In this document: positions 1 to 8,071 of the stretch, in pieces
Layout of the letters: each line of letters opens with the position of its first letter
Position numbering within the stretch: the stretch's first letter is position 1
From: a bacterium
GTDB lineage: Bacteria > JAHJDO01
Assembly (NCBI GenBank): GCA_030652805.1
Contig: JAUSPT010000074.1
Location: forward strand, 1-23,586
Direction: 5' to 3'
Length of the DNA: 23,586 nucleotides
The notes under the pieces: model-generated
The model's input: only the letters and a program-made list of their open reading frames with translations
Told to the model about the DNA's origin: nothing
Database searches by the model: none
Translations under genes and position numbers: made by a program

Positions 1-59
1 AAGTAAAAACTAGCTGTCTTTCTCATTTGGCAACTCCTCCGATATGGTAGATTCTTGCT

Positions 60-91
60 CCAAACATTGCTCGCTAGCTCGCAATGTTTGG
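60..91. repeat. Perfect inverted repeat downstream of queH
   Basis: Two perfectly complementary 11-base arms (60-70, CCAAACATTGC, and 81-91) flank a 10-base spacer that itself contains GCTCGC-type direct repeats. It lies about 25 bases past the queH stop codon. No T-run follows on either strand, so it does not look like a standard intrinsic terminator. It may be an mRNA 3'-end hairpin or a small dispersed repeat; only one copy was noticed in the window. Confidence 0.6.
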
Positions 92-115
92 ATGTCTTCT
101 ATCATACCACGAGTG

Positions 116-670
116 TTACCTATGTTTCTCAGCCTCCGCAGCAGAACGCTGGTACCGTTCTTTCTCGCTATATATACAGCCGCAATACTGCTGACGGTAA
201 AGACCCGCATCCTTGGAGAAAGATACGCTTTCTTTATATCCCTTTCTAAAATCTTTATAGAAAAAATCAATATCAAACTCAGATGCAACTGATTCACCAA
301 TGCTTTTAATTAAGTCGTGTTTTTGGTAGGGGCTTATGAGCATTGTTGTAGAAAAGGCATCAAATTTTCCTGATTTTGCAGTTTTCGCTGTCTCAGCCAA
401 TCTAATTTCATAACAGATGGAGCATCTATTGTTTTCCCTAAATACAACCTGCCTCAAGAATTCTTCAATAGCATAATCATCTTTTATAATCAGCTTTATC
501 CCTTTTTCTTCAGTATAATCTTTGAGGCAATTCAATCTCTTAGCATACTCTGTAAATGGATGAATATTCGGATTGTAAAAAAATGCCGATGCTTGCATTC
601 CATGTTCTGAAAGTATCTTATATGGATATGTCAAACAAGGCGCACAACAGGTGTGCAAGAGTAGTTTCAT
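116..670 (-). CDS. queH: Epoxyqueuosine reductase QueH
   Basis: QueH (formerly DUF208) reduces epoxyqueuosine to queuosine in tRNA, the last step of queuosine synthesis, and is the non-orthologous counterpart of QueG. The protein of 184 residues opens with MKLLLHTCCAPC, the family's N-terminal cysteine motif (C8, C9, C12). It then has RCSICYEIRL in the middle and QQYCGCIYSE near the C-terminus, so the cysteine-rich iron-sulfur and redox signature is complete. The open frame reaches back to a GTG at 745, but I place the start at the ATG at 670. The family motif begins there, and a consensus promoter (TTGACA 700-705, TACAAT 678-683) sits so close that transcription would begin at or next to this ATG, giving a leaderless message. 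The gene diverges from ccdA; no other queuosine gene is in the window. Identity is very secure, the start fairly so. Confidence 0.93.
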   Translation of the reverse strand: MKLLLHTCCAPCLTYPYKILSEHGMQASAFFYNPNIHPFTEYAKRLNCLKDYTEEKGIKLIIKDDYAIEEFLRQVVFRENNRCSICYEIRLAETAKTAKSGKFDAFSTTMLISPYQKHDLIKSIGESVASEFDIDFFYKDFRKGYKESVSFSKDAGLYRQQYCGCIYSEKERYQRSAAEAEKHR

Positions 671-677
671 AGGATCT

Positions 678-705
678 ATTGTAACAAGAAATACATGCCT
701 GTCAA
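678..705 (-). promoter_or_regulatory. Sigma-70-type promoter of queH
   Basis: On the minus strand a perfect -35 box TTGACA (700-705) and a -10 box TACAAT (678-683, five of six consensus bases) are separated by 16 bases. Only 7 bases lie between the -10 box and the ATG at 668-670, so the expected start of transcription falls on the start codon itself. There is no Shine-Dalgarno sequence upstream of that ATG, which agrees with leaderless translation. Confidence 0.65.
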
Positions 706-766
706 TGCTCACATTTCGCTTGACAAAGAATAGCAACATGCTCACACTTATTAAAAAGAGGAGAGT

Positions 767-1468
767 ATGAATATGTCCGAAATTTTTAAGATTTTTACGA
801 GCTTTGGCGCAGGCCTTCTATCCTTCTTCTCACCCTGTATATTACCTCTTATTCCTGTATATATTTGTTTTATTACAGGAATATCAAGTGAAGAATTAGG
901 TGATTTGAGTAATAAAGACTTCAAAAAAAGAAAACTGATTCTAACTGAAACCATTCTATTCATCCTTGGTTTTTCATTGATTTTTGTTCTTATGGGTGCT
1001 TCAGCCAGCCTTTTAGGCACATATCTTTTTACTAAACAGAAAATCATAAGAATCATTGGAGGTATAATAGTTATTCTATTTGGACTGCATATCAGCGGTC
1101 TATTTAATATAAAGTTCTTGCAGTATGAAAAAAAACTGCATCTTAAAACCAAGCCTGTAAATAAGTTCGGCTCTTTTTTAGTAGGCGCAGCTTTTGGCAT
1201 TGGCTGGACACCATGTGTCGGTCCTATATTAGGAAGTATTCTTATGCTTGCAGCTAGTGATGCCACTTTATTCAAGGGAATTTTGCTATTGAGCTTCTAT
1301 TCGCTTGGACTGGCCTTGCCATTCCTTTTACTCAGTATAGGGGTAGGAAAGGCACTGATTCTATTATCCAGGATAAAGAGACATTTCAGACTGATTTCAA
1401 TTATAAGCGGTATATTGCTCAGTGCTATTGGAATATGGATTATAATAGGGACATTAGGGCTTTCATAA
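767..1468 (+). CDS. ccdA: CcdA/DsbD-type membrane thiol transporter
   Basis: Members of this family are integral membrane proteins that pass reducing equivalents from cytoplasmic thioredoxin to extracytoplasmic thiol proteins, for cytochrome c maturation or disulfide reduction. The 233-residue product is almost wholly hydrophobic with about six membrane segments. It carries the two diagnostic redox cysteines, C24 in FFSPCILPLIP and C150 in GWTPCVGP, in the pseudo-symmetric halves expected of CcdA. This is the usual length for CcdA and too short for full DsbD, which has extra periplasmic domains. A ribosome-binding site AGGAG (759-763) precedes two possible ATG codons, 767 and 773; the second has the more standard spacing. 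It is the only clearly real plus-strand gene here and converges on the HAD gene with a 6-base gap. No partner thioredoxin or cytochrome gene is visible, so the substrate is unknown. Confidence 0.9.
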   Translation: MNMSEIFKIFTSFGAGLLSFFSPCILPLIPVYICFITGISSEELGDLSNKDFKKRKLILTETILFILGFSLIFVLMGASASLLGTYLFTKQKIIRIIGGIIVILFGLHISGLFNIKFLQYEKKLHLKTKPVNKFGSFLVGAAFGIGWTPCVGPILGSILMLAASDATLFKGILLLSFYSLGLALPFLLLSIGVGKALILLSRIKRHFRLISIISGILLSAIGIWIIIGTLGLS

Positions 1469-1474
1469 AAACAG

Positions 1475-2119
1475 CTAGCATATTATATCTTTTAGTTTGA
1501 TTATATCATCTATAATAAAATCCGGTTCTGCTCTAATTATATCCTCTTTTTTGCTTACTCCATAAGTAACAGCGCAGGTGAGTATACCTGCATTTTTACC
1601 GGCTAATATATCTATATCCATATCACCGACCATTATAGATTTTTTCTCATTTACGTGAAATCCCTGCATTGTTTTACATAATTGGAATGGAGAAGGTTTT
1701 ATGTACTCAACTTCATCTCCTCCTATGATATTCTTAAAATAATCATATATTGCCAACGACTTTAAATTAGATACAACTTCTTCATGATTTTTATTGCTTA
1801 CAACAGCCTTTTTCTTATCTTTAAAATATTCAAGAACTTCTTTTACATTCGGATATAGAATGGAGTTATCCATAGAATGTTTTTTGTAGTATTCTCCAAA
1901 CACAGAAACAGCTTCTTTTAGAAAATTTTGTTTATCTCCCAGCAACTTTTTTACTAAATGTTCTCTCCCGTCTCCTACATAAGAAGTTATCTCTTGCTCG
2001 CTTTTTTTCATAAGCCCAAAATTCTCTAAAGTAAAATTGCCTGCATTGGTTATATCTTTCATTGAGTCAACCAGCGTGCCGTCCAGATCAAACATAATAA
2101 GTTCTATATTCTTTTTCAT
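1475..2119 (-). CDS. HAD phosphatase, phosphoglycolate phosphatase-like
   Basis: A 214-residue haloacid dehalogenase-superfamily hydrolase of the Gph/subfamily IA type. Motif I is FDLDGTLVDS (nucleophile D11, acid D13), motif II is the SNK at 108-110, motif III is K141 in the YIKPSP segment, and motif IV is GDMDID (165-170). An alpha-helical cap lies between motifs I and II. These residues predict a magnesium-dependent phosphomonoesterase. Phosphoglycolate is the commonest substrate for this architecture, but related proteins act on other small phosphates or nucleotides. Its ATG overlaps the stop codon of the helicase gene (ATGA, 2116-2119), so translation is probably coupled. It is the last gene of the long leftward run and ends 6 bases from the convergent ccdA. 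Family certain, substrate unproved. Confidence 0.85.
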   Translation of the reverse strand: MKKNIELIMFDLDGTLVDSMKDITNAGNFTLENFGLMKKSEQEITSYVGDGREHLVKKLLGDKQNFLKEAVSVFGEYYKKHSMDNSILYPNVKEVLEYFKDKKKAVVSNKNHEEVVSNLKSLAIYDYFKNIIGGDEVEYIKPSPFQLCKTMQGFHVNEKKSIMVGDMDIDILAGKNAGILTCAVTYGVSKKEDIIRAEPDFIIDDIIKLKDIIC

Positions 2120-4086
2120 ATTTTCAAGAAGTCTTTTACCTCATTAACGTCAAAAGTATGCCTGCATTTTGGTAAAGCATTTATAAACGATCTTCCATAA
2201 TATCTGGTTTTAATCCTCGGGTCCAGAATTGCCACTACGCCTCTATCTGATTTAGTTCTTATTAGTCTTCCACATCCTTGCTTAAACATCATTATTGCCT
2301 GTGGCACCTGATACTCTATAAAAGAATTCTCATTTCTTGATTCTATAAGTTCCATTTTTGCTTCTGTTATAGGATCATCTGGAACAGAAAATGGCAATTT
2401 TGTAATAATTACACATTCCAAAGCTTTTCCCGGGACATCTATACCTTGCCAAAAAGTGGTTGTTCCAAATAAAACAGAATTCCTATTTTTTTTAAAATTT
2501 GCAAGTAACTCGTAACGAGGTTTATCTCCTTGTCTTAATAAATTTATATCTTTGTAACTCGAGATTAAATCGTTAAATATAGCATTTAACATCTTATAAC
2601 TGGTAAATAATATAAATATTCTCCCTTTCATAATATCTATTATCTTTTTGATGTGTTCAAGGACTTGCCTTTGGAATACTTCAAATTTATGGTTTGGGTC
2701 TTCCATCTTTTTTGGAAGATATAAAAGAACATTTTTCTCATAATTAAAAGGGGACCCTAGCAGCAGTTCATCACAGTCTTTTATCCCGAGACGCTTCTTT
2801 ATAAATCCAAAATCATTATTTGTAGATAATGTAGCAGACGTAAGTATAATTGGTTTTATTTTGCTAAATAATTGCTTGTCTAACTCCTCTGCAATTTCTA
2901 TCGGAGCGGCAAAAAGCGAATATTTTACGGTTCTTTTTCCTTTTGATATTTCAATCCAATAAACATAATCGTCCTTTGTGTGATCTAAAATAAACGACAT
3001 GGCTTTTGATATATCAACACACCTTTTTGCATACGATTTTATTAAAACCTCATCTTCTTCGTCTTTTATATAATTTAATAATTCAGATAAAGAGCCCGTA
3101 AGGTGTTTCAATGGTTCTTCCATGTAATTAAAAACTATGTTTTTTGTCCTTATTCTTTTCGAGTCATTTTCTGCTCCGAATATCTGGCTTATCTCATGAA
3201 AAAAATCACGAGATGCTTGCTCTGACTCGGACAAGTATTCCTTGATACTTTTTATCGTTTGTCTATTTAGATTCTTGAATTTGCTCAATAGTCCTTTGTT
3301 TGTTTTTGGATTATATATTGAATCAAACAGATATTTAATTTTCGAATTGCTTAGTTCTATGCCAAGGTAACTTGTTGCTACCTTTTCCAGTGTTTGAGCC
3401 TCATCAAATACCACAGCATGAAAATTTGGCAAAACCTGACCACCTGAGGCAAGATTAGTAAAAAACAGGGAATGGTTTGTTACTAAAATATTGGATTTTC
3501 TCTCCGTGTTCTTCGCTCTTTTATAGAAACAATCATCTTTAAAAGAACACTTTTTTCCCAAACATAAATCCGATTCTCTGCATACATTATTCCATACCCC
3601 GCTTTTGGGAATAAAATCTAAATCCGATTTGATCCCCGATTTGGTTTTAGAAGACCAGTCAAGTATTTTCGCCATCTCATTGAACTGAGTATCCGAATCA
3701 AGCAAATCGTATGCATATTTACTGTTCAGACGTCTTAAACACAAATAATTTTCAGAACCAAGACATAACGCGTAACTAAATTTTATCCCCAGCGATTTTT
3801 TCAAAAAGGGCAGATCTTTTGAACATAACTGATTTTGGAGCGTCTTTGTATAAGTTGAAATTATAACTTTCTTATTATTTCCAGCAGTATAAATTACAAA
3901 AGGTATCAGATACGCAAGGCTTTTCCCTATCCCAGTGCCTGCTTCTACTACCAGGTGTTTATTAAGTTTTATAGCATCGCCAATCGCTTCTGACATTTGA
4001 AGCTGCTGAGGTCTTAATTCGTAACCCCGCAATCTTTGAGAAATAATACCGCCGTAGTCTAATGCATTAATGGAGGTTTTTTGCAA
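2116..4086 (-). CDS. dinG: DinG/XPD-family iron-sulfur DNA helicase
   Basis: A superfamily 2 DNA helicase of 656 residues in the DinG/XPD group, which unwinds DNA 5'-3' and acts in repair and in resolving R-loops or replication conflicts. Visible parts are a Q-motif-like YELRPQQLQ (22-30), Walker A EAGTGIGKS (48-56), Walker B VVFDEAQ (225-231) and motif VI QGCGRLIRT near the C-terminus. Four cysteines, C116, C175, C180 and C186, have the spacing of the DinG iron-sulfur cluster; C169 is extra. The box reads DEAQ where DEAH is usual. No N-terminal exonuclease domain is present, unlike the Bacillus-type protein. The start is a TTG (4084-4086) two bases after the preceding stop codon, with GGGA upstream. 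The next ATG would remove the Q motif, so TTG is preferred. It is coupled to the downstream HAD gene. Confidence 0.88.
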   Translation of the reverse strand: MQKTSINALDYGGIISQRLRGYELRPQQLQMSEAIGDAIKLNKHLVVEAGTGIGKSLAYLIPFVIYTAGNNKKVIISTYTKTLQNQLCSKDLPFLKKSLGIKFSYALCLGSENYLCLRRLNSKYAYDLLDSDTQFNEMAKILDWSSKTKSGIKSDLDFIPKSGVWNNVCRESDLCLGKKCSFKDDCFYKRAKNTERKSNILVTNHSLFFTNLASGGQVLPNFHAVVFDEAQTLEKVATSYLGIELSNSKIKYLFDSIYNPKTNKGLLSKFKNLNRQTIKSIKEYLSESEQASRDFFHEISQIFGAENDSKRIRTKNIVFNYMEEPLKHLTGSLSELLNYIKDEEDEVLIKSYAKRCVDISKAMSFILDHTKDDYVYWIEISKGKRTVKYSLFAAPIEIAEELDKQLFSKIKPIILTSATLSTNNDFGFIKKRLGIKDCDELLLGSPFNYEKNVLLYLPKKMEDPNHKFEVFQRQVLEHIKKIIDIMKGRIFILFTSYKMLNAIFNDLISSYKDINLLRQGDKPRYELLANFKKNRNSVLFGTTTFWQGIDVPGKALECVIITKLPFSVPDDPITEAKMELIESRNENSFIEYQVPQAIMMFKQGCGRLIRTKSDRGVVAILDPRIKTRYYGRSFINALPKCRHTFDVNEVKDFLKI

Positions 4087-4088
4087 AG

Positions 4089-4886
4089 CTATCCCAACTT
4101 CCCTGCTCTATCTGCTGTTATATACTCCATACAAAAATTATCTTTGCCGATTAACGCCTGAGTTGCATAAATTGTTGAGACCATGTTTGGTTCTGTAGGA
4201 TCAATAATTGCAGTATCAAGCCCAGCATTGATCATCAAGCTTAAAAAAGTCCTGTTAATATGGTTCCTTTTAGGCAGGCCAAAGGATACATTGCTAAGAC
4301 CGCATATAGTATGCGCTCCTTTTAATTCCTTCATTATAATGCTCACTGCCTGAAGCACATAACTTACCTGCTCAGGATTTGTGCTTATTGGCCTTATTAA
4401 TGTATCAAAATAAACTCTGTCCAGAGATATGCCTTCAGACATTAATTTATCTCGCAACTTCCTTGCTACGTCAACCCTTTTTTCAAGATTATCAGGCATT
4501 CCTGAATCATCCATAGTAAGAGCCACTACCTTGGTATTATATTCCTTAACCAATGGCAAAATACTATCAATTCTATTCTTTTCTCCTGTTATAGAATTAA
4601 CAATAGGAACTTCGTTCTTATTCCTTTTAAGCGCAGCTTCAATAGCCTTAGGATTGGCACTATCAATGCACAATGGTTTATCTGTAACTTCCTGCACAAT
4701 GTCCACAAGCCATTCAATGTCCCCTACTTCTCCTGATACACTGGTTCCCGCATTAACATCTATATAATCAGCACCTGCCTTATCCTGCATTCTGGCCTGC
4801 TCCTGAATATACTCCTTATCCCTTTCGCTGACAGCCTTGTTAATATGCTTTCTGCTTGTATTAATTCTTTCACCAATAATTTCCAT
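4089..4886 (-). CDS. Methyltetrahydrofolate:corrinoid methyltransferase module
   Basis: A stand-alone pterin-binding TIM barrel of 265 residues, the size of AcsE/MeTr. It moves the methyl group of methyltetrahydrofolate to cob(I)alamin on a corrinoid protein. It begins MEIIGERIN and has the family's key residues: D43 in YIDVNAG, D75 in CIDSANP, N97 in IVNSITG, D161 and N199 in GLSNVSFGLP. Two roles are possible. It may be the pterin module of a split MetH, supported by the homocysteine module 1.8 kb upstream in the same run, or an AcsE-type Wood-Ljungdahl enzyme, as no other acetyl-CoA pathway gene is visible here. The start is placed at ATG 4886 because GGGAGG (4893-4898) lies 6 bases before it; a TTG at 4892 overlaps that site less plausibly. 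No corrinoid-binding domain is encoded in the window. Confidence 0.87.
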   Translation of the reverse strand: MEIIGERINTSRKHINKAVSERDKEYIQEQARMQDKAGADYIDVNAGTSVSGEVGDIEWLVDIVQEVTDKPLCIDSANPKAIEAALKRNKNEVPIVNSITGEKNRIDSILPLVKEYNTKVVALTMDDSGMPDNLEKRVDVARKLRDKLMSEGISLDRVYFDTLIRPISTNPEQVSYVLQAVSIIMKELKGAHTICGLSNVSFGLPKRNHINRTFLSLMINAGLDTAIIDPTEPNMVSTIYATQALIGKDNFCMEYITADRAGKLG

Positions 4887-4889
4887 AAT

Positions 4890-4900
4890 CAACCTCCCTT
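4890..4900 (-). promoter_or_regulatory. Strong ribosome-binding site of the methyltransferase
   Basis: The minus strand reads AAGGGAGGTTG just before ATG 4886, one of the best Shine-Dalgarno matches in the window. Its spacing of about 6 bases selects ATG 4886 over the in-frame TTG at 4892. Confidence 0.7.
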
Positions 4901-4922
4901 TTTAATAAAAAAAATTATATCA

Positions 4923-5612
4923 TCAAAGCATGTATCCAGCAATATTTTTTCTGATTACGTGCGTTATGCCAGAAATAAATACTATCTGGTCAAAGACCTC
5001 CTCAAAATCTTTTGTCTTGCATTTATAGTCGACTATATCTAAAAACGCTTCATCAGACGAATTAAACGCCATAGAATATCCGCTGGATTTAGCCAAGGGT
5101 ATGTCTCCGGCGCTGTCCCCTACACTTATAACCTCGTGTGGTTTGACACAGAATTTTTTCATTATCTGTCTTGAAATTTTACCTTTCTCCCCATGGTTTA
5201 TGTTTATTTTAACTCCGCCGGTTAGAATGCCTTTTCGGGAAACAAGCCGGTTAGATAAAACATAATCAAACCTTAACTCTTTTTTTGTCCTTTCGGCCAT
5301 ATACTGAAGCCCCGTAGAAATAGCAGCTATCTTAAACCCTCTCTGTTTAAGCCGTTTTATACAGGATGGAACATTACTAGCGTAAGGGAGTTCATGAAAA
5401 ATTTCCCTGATTTTTTCTTCTGACAGCCCTTTCCAATGAGCCGCGTCAAGTTCACAGAATTTCCGGTAACTTAACTTGCCGGCCAGAAACTGTTTCTGAT
5501 ACCGGAAGGCAAGCGTATCCCATAATTTAAGCCTTTCATGGATATATCTCCACGAACTTATATGCTCAGTTATTGTCCCGTCAATATCAAATATTATAAG
5601 TTTATATTTCAC
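4923..5612 (-). CDS. HAD-IB phosphatase, phosphoserine phosphatase-like
   Basis: A 229-residue HAD-superfamily hydrolase resembling SerB-type phosphoserine phosphatases. Motif I is FDIDGTIT (D9, D11), motif II lies at S99-T100 in AAISTG, motif III is in GEKGK (about 141-145), and motif IV is GDSAGDIPLA (165-174). The order and the helical cap after motif I fit subfamily IB. The GTG start (5610-5612) lies inside the last codons of rlmN, an 11-base overlap, which suggests translational coupling. Together with rlmN it forms a block richer in G+C than the flanking genes, and it separates two methionine synthase modules. The substrate is not determined; phosphoserine is the default guess, but many HAD-IB proteins act on other phosphates. 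Confidence 0.8.
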   Translation of the reverse strand: MKYKLIIFDIDGTITEHISSWRYIHERLKLWDTLAFRYQKQFLAGKLSYRKFCELDAAHWKGLSEEKIREIFHELPYASNVPSCIKRLKQRGFKIAAISTGLQYMAERTKKELRFDYVLSNRLVSRKGILTGGVKININHGEKGKISRQIMKKFCVKPHEVISVGDSAGDIPLAKSSGYSMAFNSSDEAFLDIVDYKCKTKDFEEVFDQIVFISGITHVIRKNIAGYML

Positions 5613-6648
5613 AGTCAGCCGTTTGCTTTAACCTGCCAGCCAGCTGGCCGCAGGCCGCCTGTATATCCTTGCCTTTGGACTCGCGCCGGGTCACCTTTAT
5701 CCGGCCTTGCACAAGCCTGGCCATAAATATATCTATGTCTTTTTTAGAGGGAGGCTGGAATCCGAGACCGGGCACAGGACTACAGGGTATTAAATTCACC
5801 TTTGCCTTCAACCTTCTGGCTATGACCTCAAGCCCGTCCGCATCTTTCAAGGAATCATTCTTGCCTTTTATTAAAACATACTCTAAGGTAAGTATCCGGC
5901 CTGTTTTTTTTATGAAATGTTCGCTGGCCTTAATGAGCTCTTTCAGGGGATAACGTCTGTTAACCGGGACAAGCGTATCCCGGAGATTGTCAGTTGCCGC
6001 GTGAAGGGATATAGATAAATTAATCTGCAGGCCCATGTCTGTTAGCCGCCTTATCCCTGGAATTACACCGCAGGTTGAAACAATTATTCTTCTGGCACCT
6101 ATATCCATACCTGACTTAGAATTCATTATCATAATCGCCTTCAGGACATTATCGCAGTTATTCAGGGGCTCACCCATACCCATAAAGACATAATTCGTTA
6201 TTTTGTGTTTGAGCTTGTGCTGTAAGAACAATATCTGATTGGTTATCTCTGAGGGACTAAGGTCTCTTATAAAACCGCCGTGGCCGCTGGCGCAAAAGAC
6301 ACACCCGAATTTACACCCGACCTGAGTGGAAAGACAGACTGTTTTTCTATCTCGGGCGCATATAAGCACGGTCTCTATAAAATTACCATCGCCGAGATCA
6401 AATAGAAATTTTTCAGTCCCGTCAGTGGAACGGAGTTTTCCTGAAAGACTTAATGCGCTTATATAATAATCCTGCTCCAGTCTGGACATAAAGGCCTGCG
6501 GCAGATTGCTCATTTTCTGAAAGTCACAGACCCCTTTTTTATAGAGCCAAAAAAATATCTGTCCGGCCCGATAACCAGGTTCCCTGATTTCAACAACGGC
6601 CTTTTTCATCTCCTCTAAGGTGAAATTTTTTATATCCCTTTTATCCAT
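5602..6648 (-). CDS. rlmN: Dual-specificity 23S rRNA/tRNA adenine-C2 methyltransferase RlmN
   Basis: RlmN is a radical-SAM enzyme that methylates C2 of A2503 in 23S rRNA and of A37 in some tRNAs. The 348-residue product has the full family layout: an N-terminal accessory domain, the radical-SAM triad C112-x3-C116-x2-C119 (GCKFGCVFCASGHGG), the glycine-rich FMGMGEPLNN segment, and the C-terminal methyl-carrier cysteine C333 within RESKGKDIQAACGQLAG. It starts at ATG 6646-6648 with AGGGA upstream; that site overlaps the stop codon of the homocysteine methyltransferase gene. The gene is housekeeping in nature and sits inside a B12/methionine run. Its G+C content and codon choice (CCG, GGC, CGG) differ from those of the flanks, suggesting the rlmN-HAD pair arrived as a unit. 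Confidence 0.95.
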   Translation of the reverse strand: MDKRDIKNFTLEEMKKAVVEIREPGYRAGQIFFWLYKKGVCDFQKMSNLPQAFMSRLEQDYYISALSLSGKLRSTDGTEKFLFDLGDGNFIETVLICARDRKTVCLSTQVGCKFGCVFCASGHGGFIRDLSPSEITNQILFLQHKLKHKITNYVFMGMGEPLNNCDNVLKAIMIMNSKSGMDIGARRIIVSTCGVIPGIRRLTDMGLQINLSISLHAATDNLRDTLVPVNRRYPLKELIKASEHFIKKTGRILTLEYVLIKGKNDSLKDADGLEVIARRLKAKVNLIPCSPVPGLGFQPPSKKDIDIFMARLVQGRIKVTRRESKGKDIQAACGQLAGRLKQTADCEI

Positions 6649-6653
6649 AATCC

Positions 6654-7544
6654 CTAGAAAAGGCGGCTGTCCACTGCGTTTCTTATGGCTCTTATATGTT
6701 CAGGTGTTGTACCGCAACATCCTCCTATGATATTTGCTCCGGCATTTATGAGTTCAGAAACCTTTTTTGCCATATCCAAAGGAGTCTCTTTAAAACAAGT
6801 TTTCCCATGTATTAGTTCAGGAACCCCGGCATTAGCGTGAACAAGAATTGGTTTAGAAGAATATCTCCTCATTTCCAGGACTATATCTATCATAGGACCA
6901 ATTCCATTACCACAATTCGTTCCTATAATATCCGCACCTGCTTTTTCTAATCCAAGAGCAGCCTCTTTTATACTCACGCCCATCATTGTTTTATACCCCT
7001 GCATTCCCTTATCAAATGTCATTGTAGCAATAGCAGGAACAGCTGTGTTTTCCTTTACAACCTTTATAGCAATAGAAACTTCTTCAAGAGAAGTCATGGT
7101 TTCTATGCATATTGCGTCTGCTCCACCTTGTATTTGAGCAAGAATCTGTTCCCTAAACACATCATACATCTCACCTTCTGTCACAGTCCCCAGCGGTCGC
7201 ATAAATTCTCCTGTTGGGCCAAGGGAGGCTGCAACAATTCCTCCGTATTGCAGAGCAGCTTTCTTAGCCAACGCAACACCTGCTTTATTAAATTCGGCAA
7301 CATTTGCTTCTAAACCAAATTTTGCAAGCTTAAATCTAGATCCACCGAATGTGTTCGTTAATATCATATCACTTCCGGCTTTTAAGTAAGCTTCTGCAAT
7401 TGCCTTGACTTCTCCTGGATGAGTTATATTCCACTCTTCGGGGCACTCTCCAAGTCCCAAACCTTTGTGGTGAAGCATGGTGCCCATAGCACCATCAGAT
7501 ACCAAAACTTCTCCTTTTTTAACACGGTCAAGTAGCAAACTCAT
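6654..7544 (-). CDS. Homocysteine S-methyltransferase module (MetH N-terminal domain)
   Basis: A 296-residue zinc-dependent homocysteine-binding TIM barrel corresponding to the first module of cobalamin-dependent methionine synthase. It begins with the typical SDGAMGTML segment and contains the three zinc-binding cysteines: C211 in GTNCGNG, and C276 and C277 in GGCCGTTPEH. The module would move a methyl group from a methylcorrinoid protein to homocysteine, giving methionine. It is encoded alone, without the pterin, corrinoid-binding or reactivation domains. The pterin module is in the same run at 4089-4886, beyond rlmN and a HAD gene. The ATG overlaps the btuR stop codon (ATGA, 7541-7544), tying it tightly to the B12 genes. 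It could alternatively serve a different methyl donor, since related stand-alone enzymes use betaine or S-methylmethionine. The upstream B12 genes favour the MetH role. Confidence 0.88.
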   Translation of the reverse strand: MSLLLDRVKKGEVLVSDGAMGTMLHHKGLGLGECPEEWNITHPGEVKAIAEAYLKAGSDMILTNTFGGSRFKLAKFGLEANVAEFNKAGVALAKKAALQYGGIVAASLGPTGEFMRPLGTVTEGEMYDVFREQILAQIQGGADAICIETMTSLEEVSIAIKVVKENTAVPAIATMTFDKGMQGYKTMMGVSIKEAALGLEKAGADIIGTNCGNGIGPMIDIVLEMRRYSSKPILVHANAGVPELIHGKTCFKETPLDMAKKVSELINAGANIIGGCCGTTPEHIRAIRNAVDSRLF

Positions 7545-8071
7545 AACTCAATTCCAAGCCTCGCTTTTATTTTCTTATCATACGGATGTTTAATCTTTAC
7601 ATACCGTGTTACTAAATCAGAAAGCTCAATAATTTCCTTATCTTCTCCTCTGCCTGTCAAAATAAGCTCTGTATTTTGAGGCTTATTTTTAAGAAATTCT
7701 ACAAGCCTCTCTTTATCAAGTAAATTTCCTCTTATCAAAAGATTTACTTCATCAAGTATCACTAGATCATAATGTTTCTGTTCTATCTCGTTAGCAATCT
7801 TATCTATAATTTTCTTAAAAAAATCTTTCGCCTTTTTCTTTCTCTCTTGTCCTAACTTTTCACAAAATGCATAATCATGGCCAAAACACTTAATATCAAC
7901 TCCCAGCTCCCTCAGGACAACTTGTTCTCCTGAACTATCATCCTTTTTCAGGAATTGGATCATATAAACATTTAACCCGTTGCCCTTAGCACGAATTGCT
8001 TGTCCTATTGCTGCTGTTGTCTTGCCTTTACCATTTCCGGTATATACCTGAACAAGTCCTGTTTTTAACAT
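7541..8071 (-). CDS. btuR: Cob(I)yrinic acid a,c-diamide adenosyltransferase
   Basis: CobA/CobO/BtuR-family adenosyltransferase, which transfers the adenosyl group of ATP to the cobalt of reduced corrinoids to make the coenzyme form. The 176-residue protein opens with VQVYTGNGKGKTTAA, whose P-loop (GNGKGKTT, 12-19) is the hallmark of this family and binds ATP in an unusual orientation. A DLVILDEVN strand lies further in. Length and motifs fit full-length CobA. The ATG overlaps the last 7 bases of cobQ (ATGTTAA), and its own stop overlaps the homocysteine methyltransferase start, so all three are probably translated together. Adenosylation is required both in new corrinoid assembly and in salvage of imported corrinoids, matching the upstream btuFCD and cobQ. 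Confidence 0.95.
   Translation of the reverse strand: MLKTGLVQVYTGNGKGKTTAAIGQAIRAKGNGLNVYMIQFLKKDDSSGEQVVLRELGVDIKCFGHDYAFCEKLGQERKKKAKDFFKKIIDKIANEIEQKHYDLVILDEVNLLIRGNLLDKERLVEFLKNKPQNTELILTGRGEDKEIIELSDLVTRYVKIKHPYDKKIKARLGIEL

Noticed and set aside
10-300. Minus-strand frame of 96 codons overlapping the end of queH, and its short tail from ATG 105
   Set aside because: Most of it lies in another frame of queH, and the remainder after the queH stop contains a perfect inverted repeat and no recognisable motif or ribosome-binding site.
671-745. Longer QueH N-terminus from GTG 745 or ATG 739
   Set aside because: It would add about 25 residues before the family's normal MKLLLHTCCAPC start and would overlie the consensus promoter; no ribosome-binding site supports it.
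720-753. TTGACA (720-725) as a plus-strand ccdA promoter
   Set aside because: No acceptable -10 box at 16-18 bases; the nearest AT-rich hexamer, TTATTA at 748-753, is 22 bases away.
751-1275. Minus-strand open frame of 174 codons opposite ccdA
   Set aside because: It is the antisense shadow of ccdA; it shows no domain and the sense frame has clear redox motifs.
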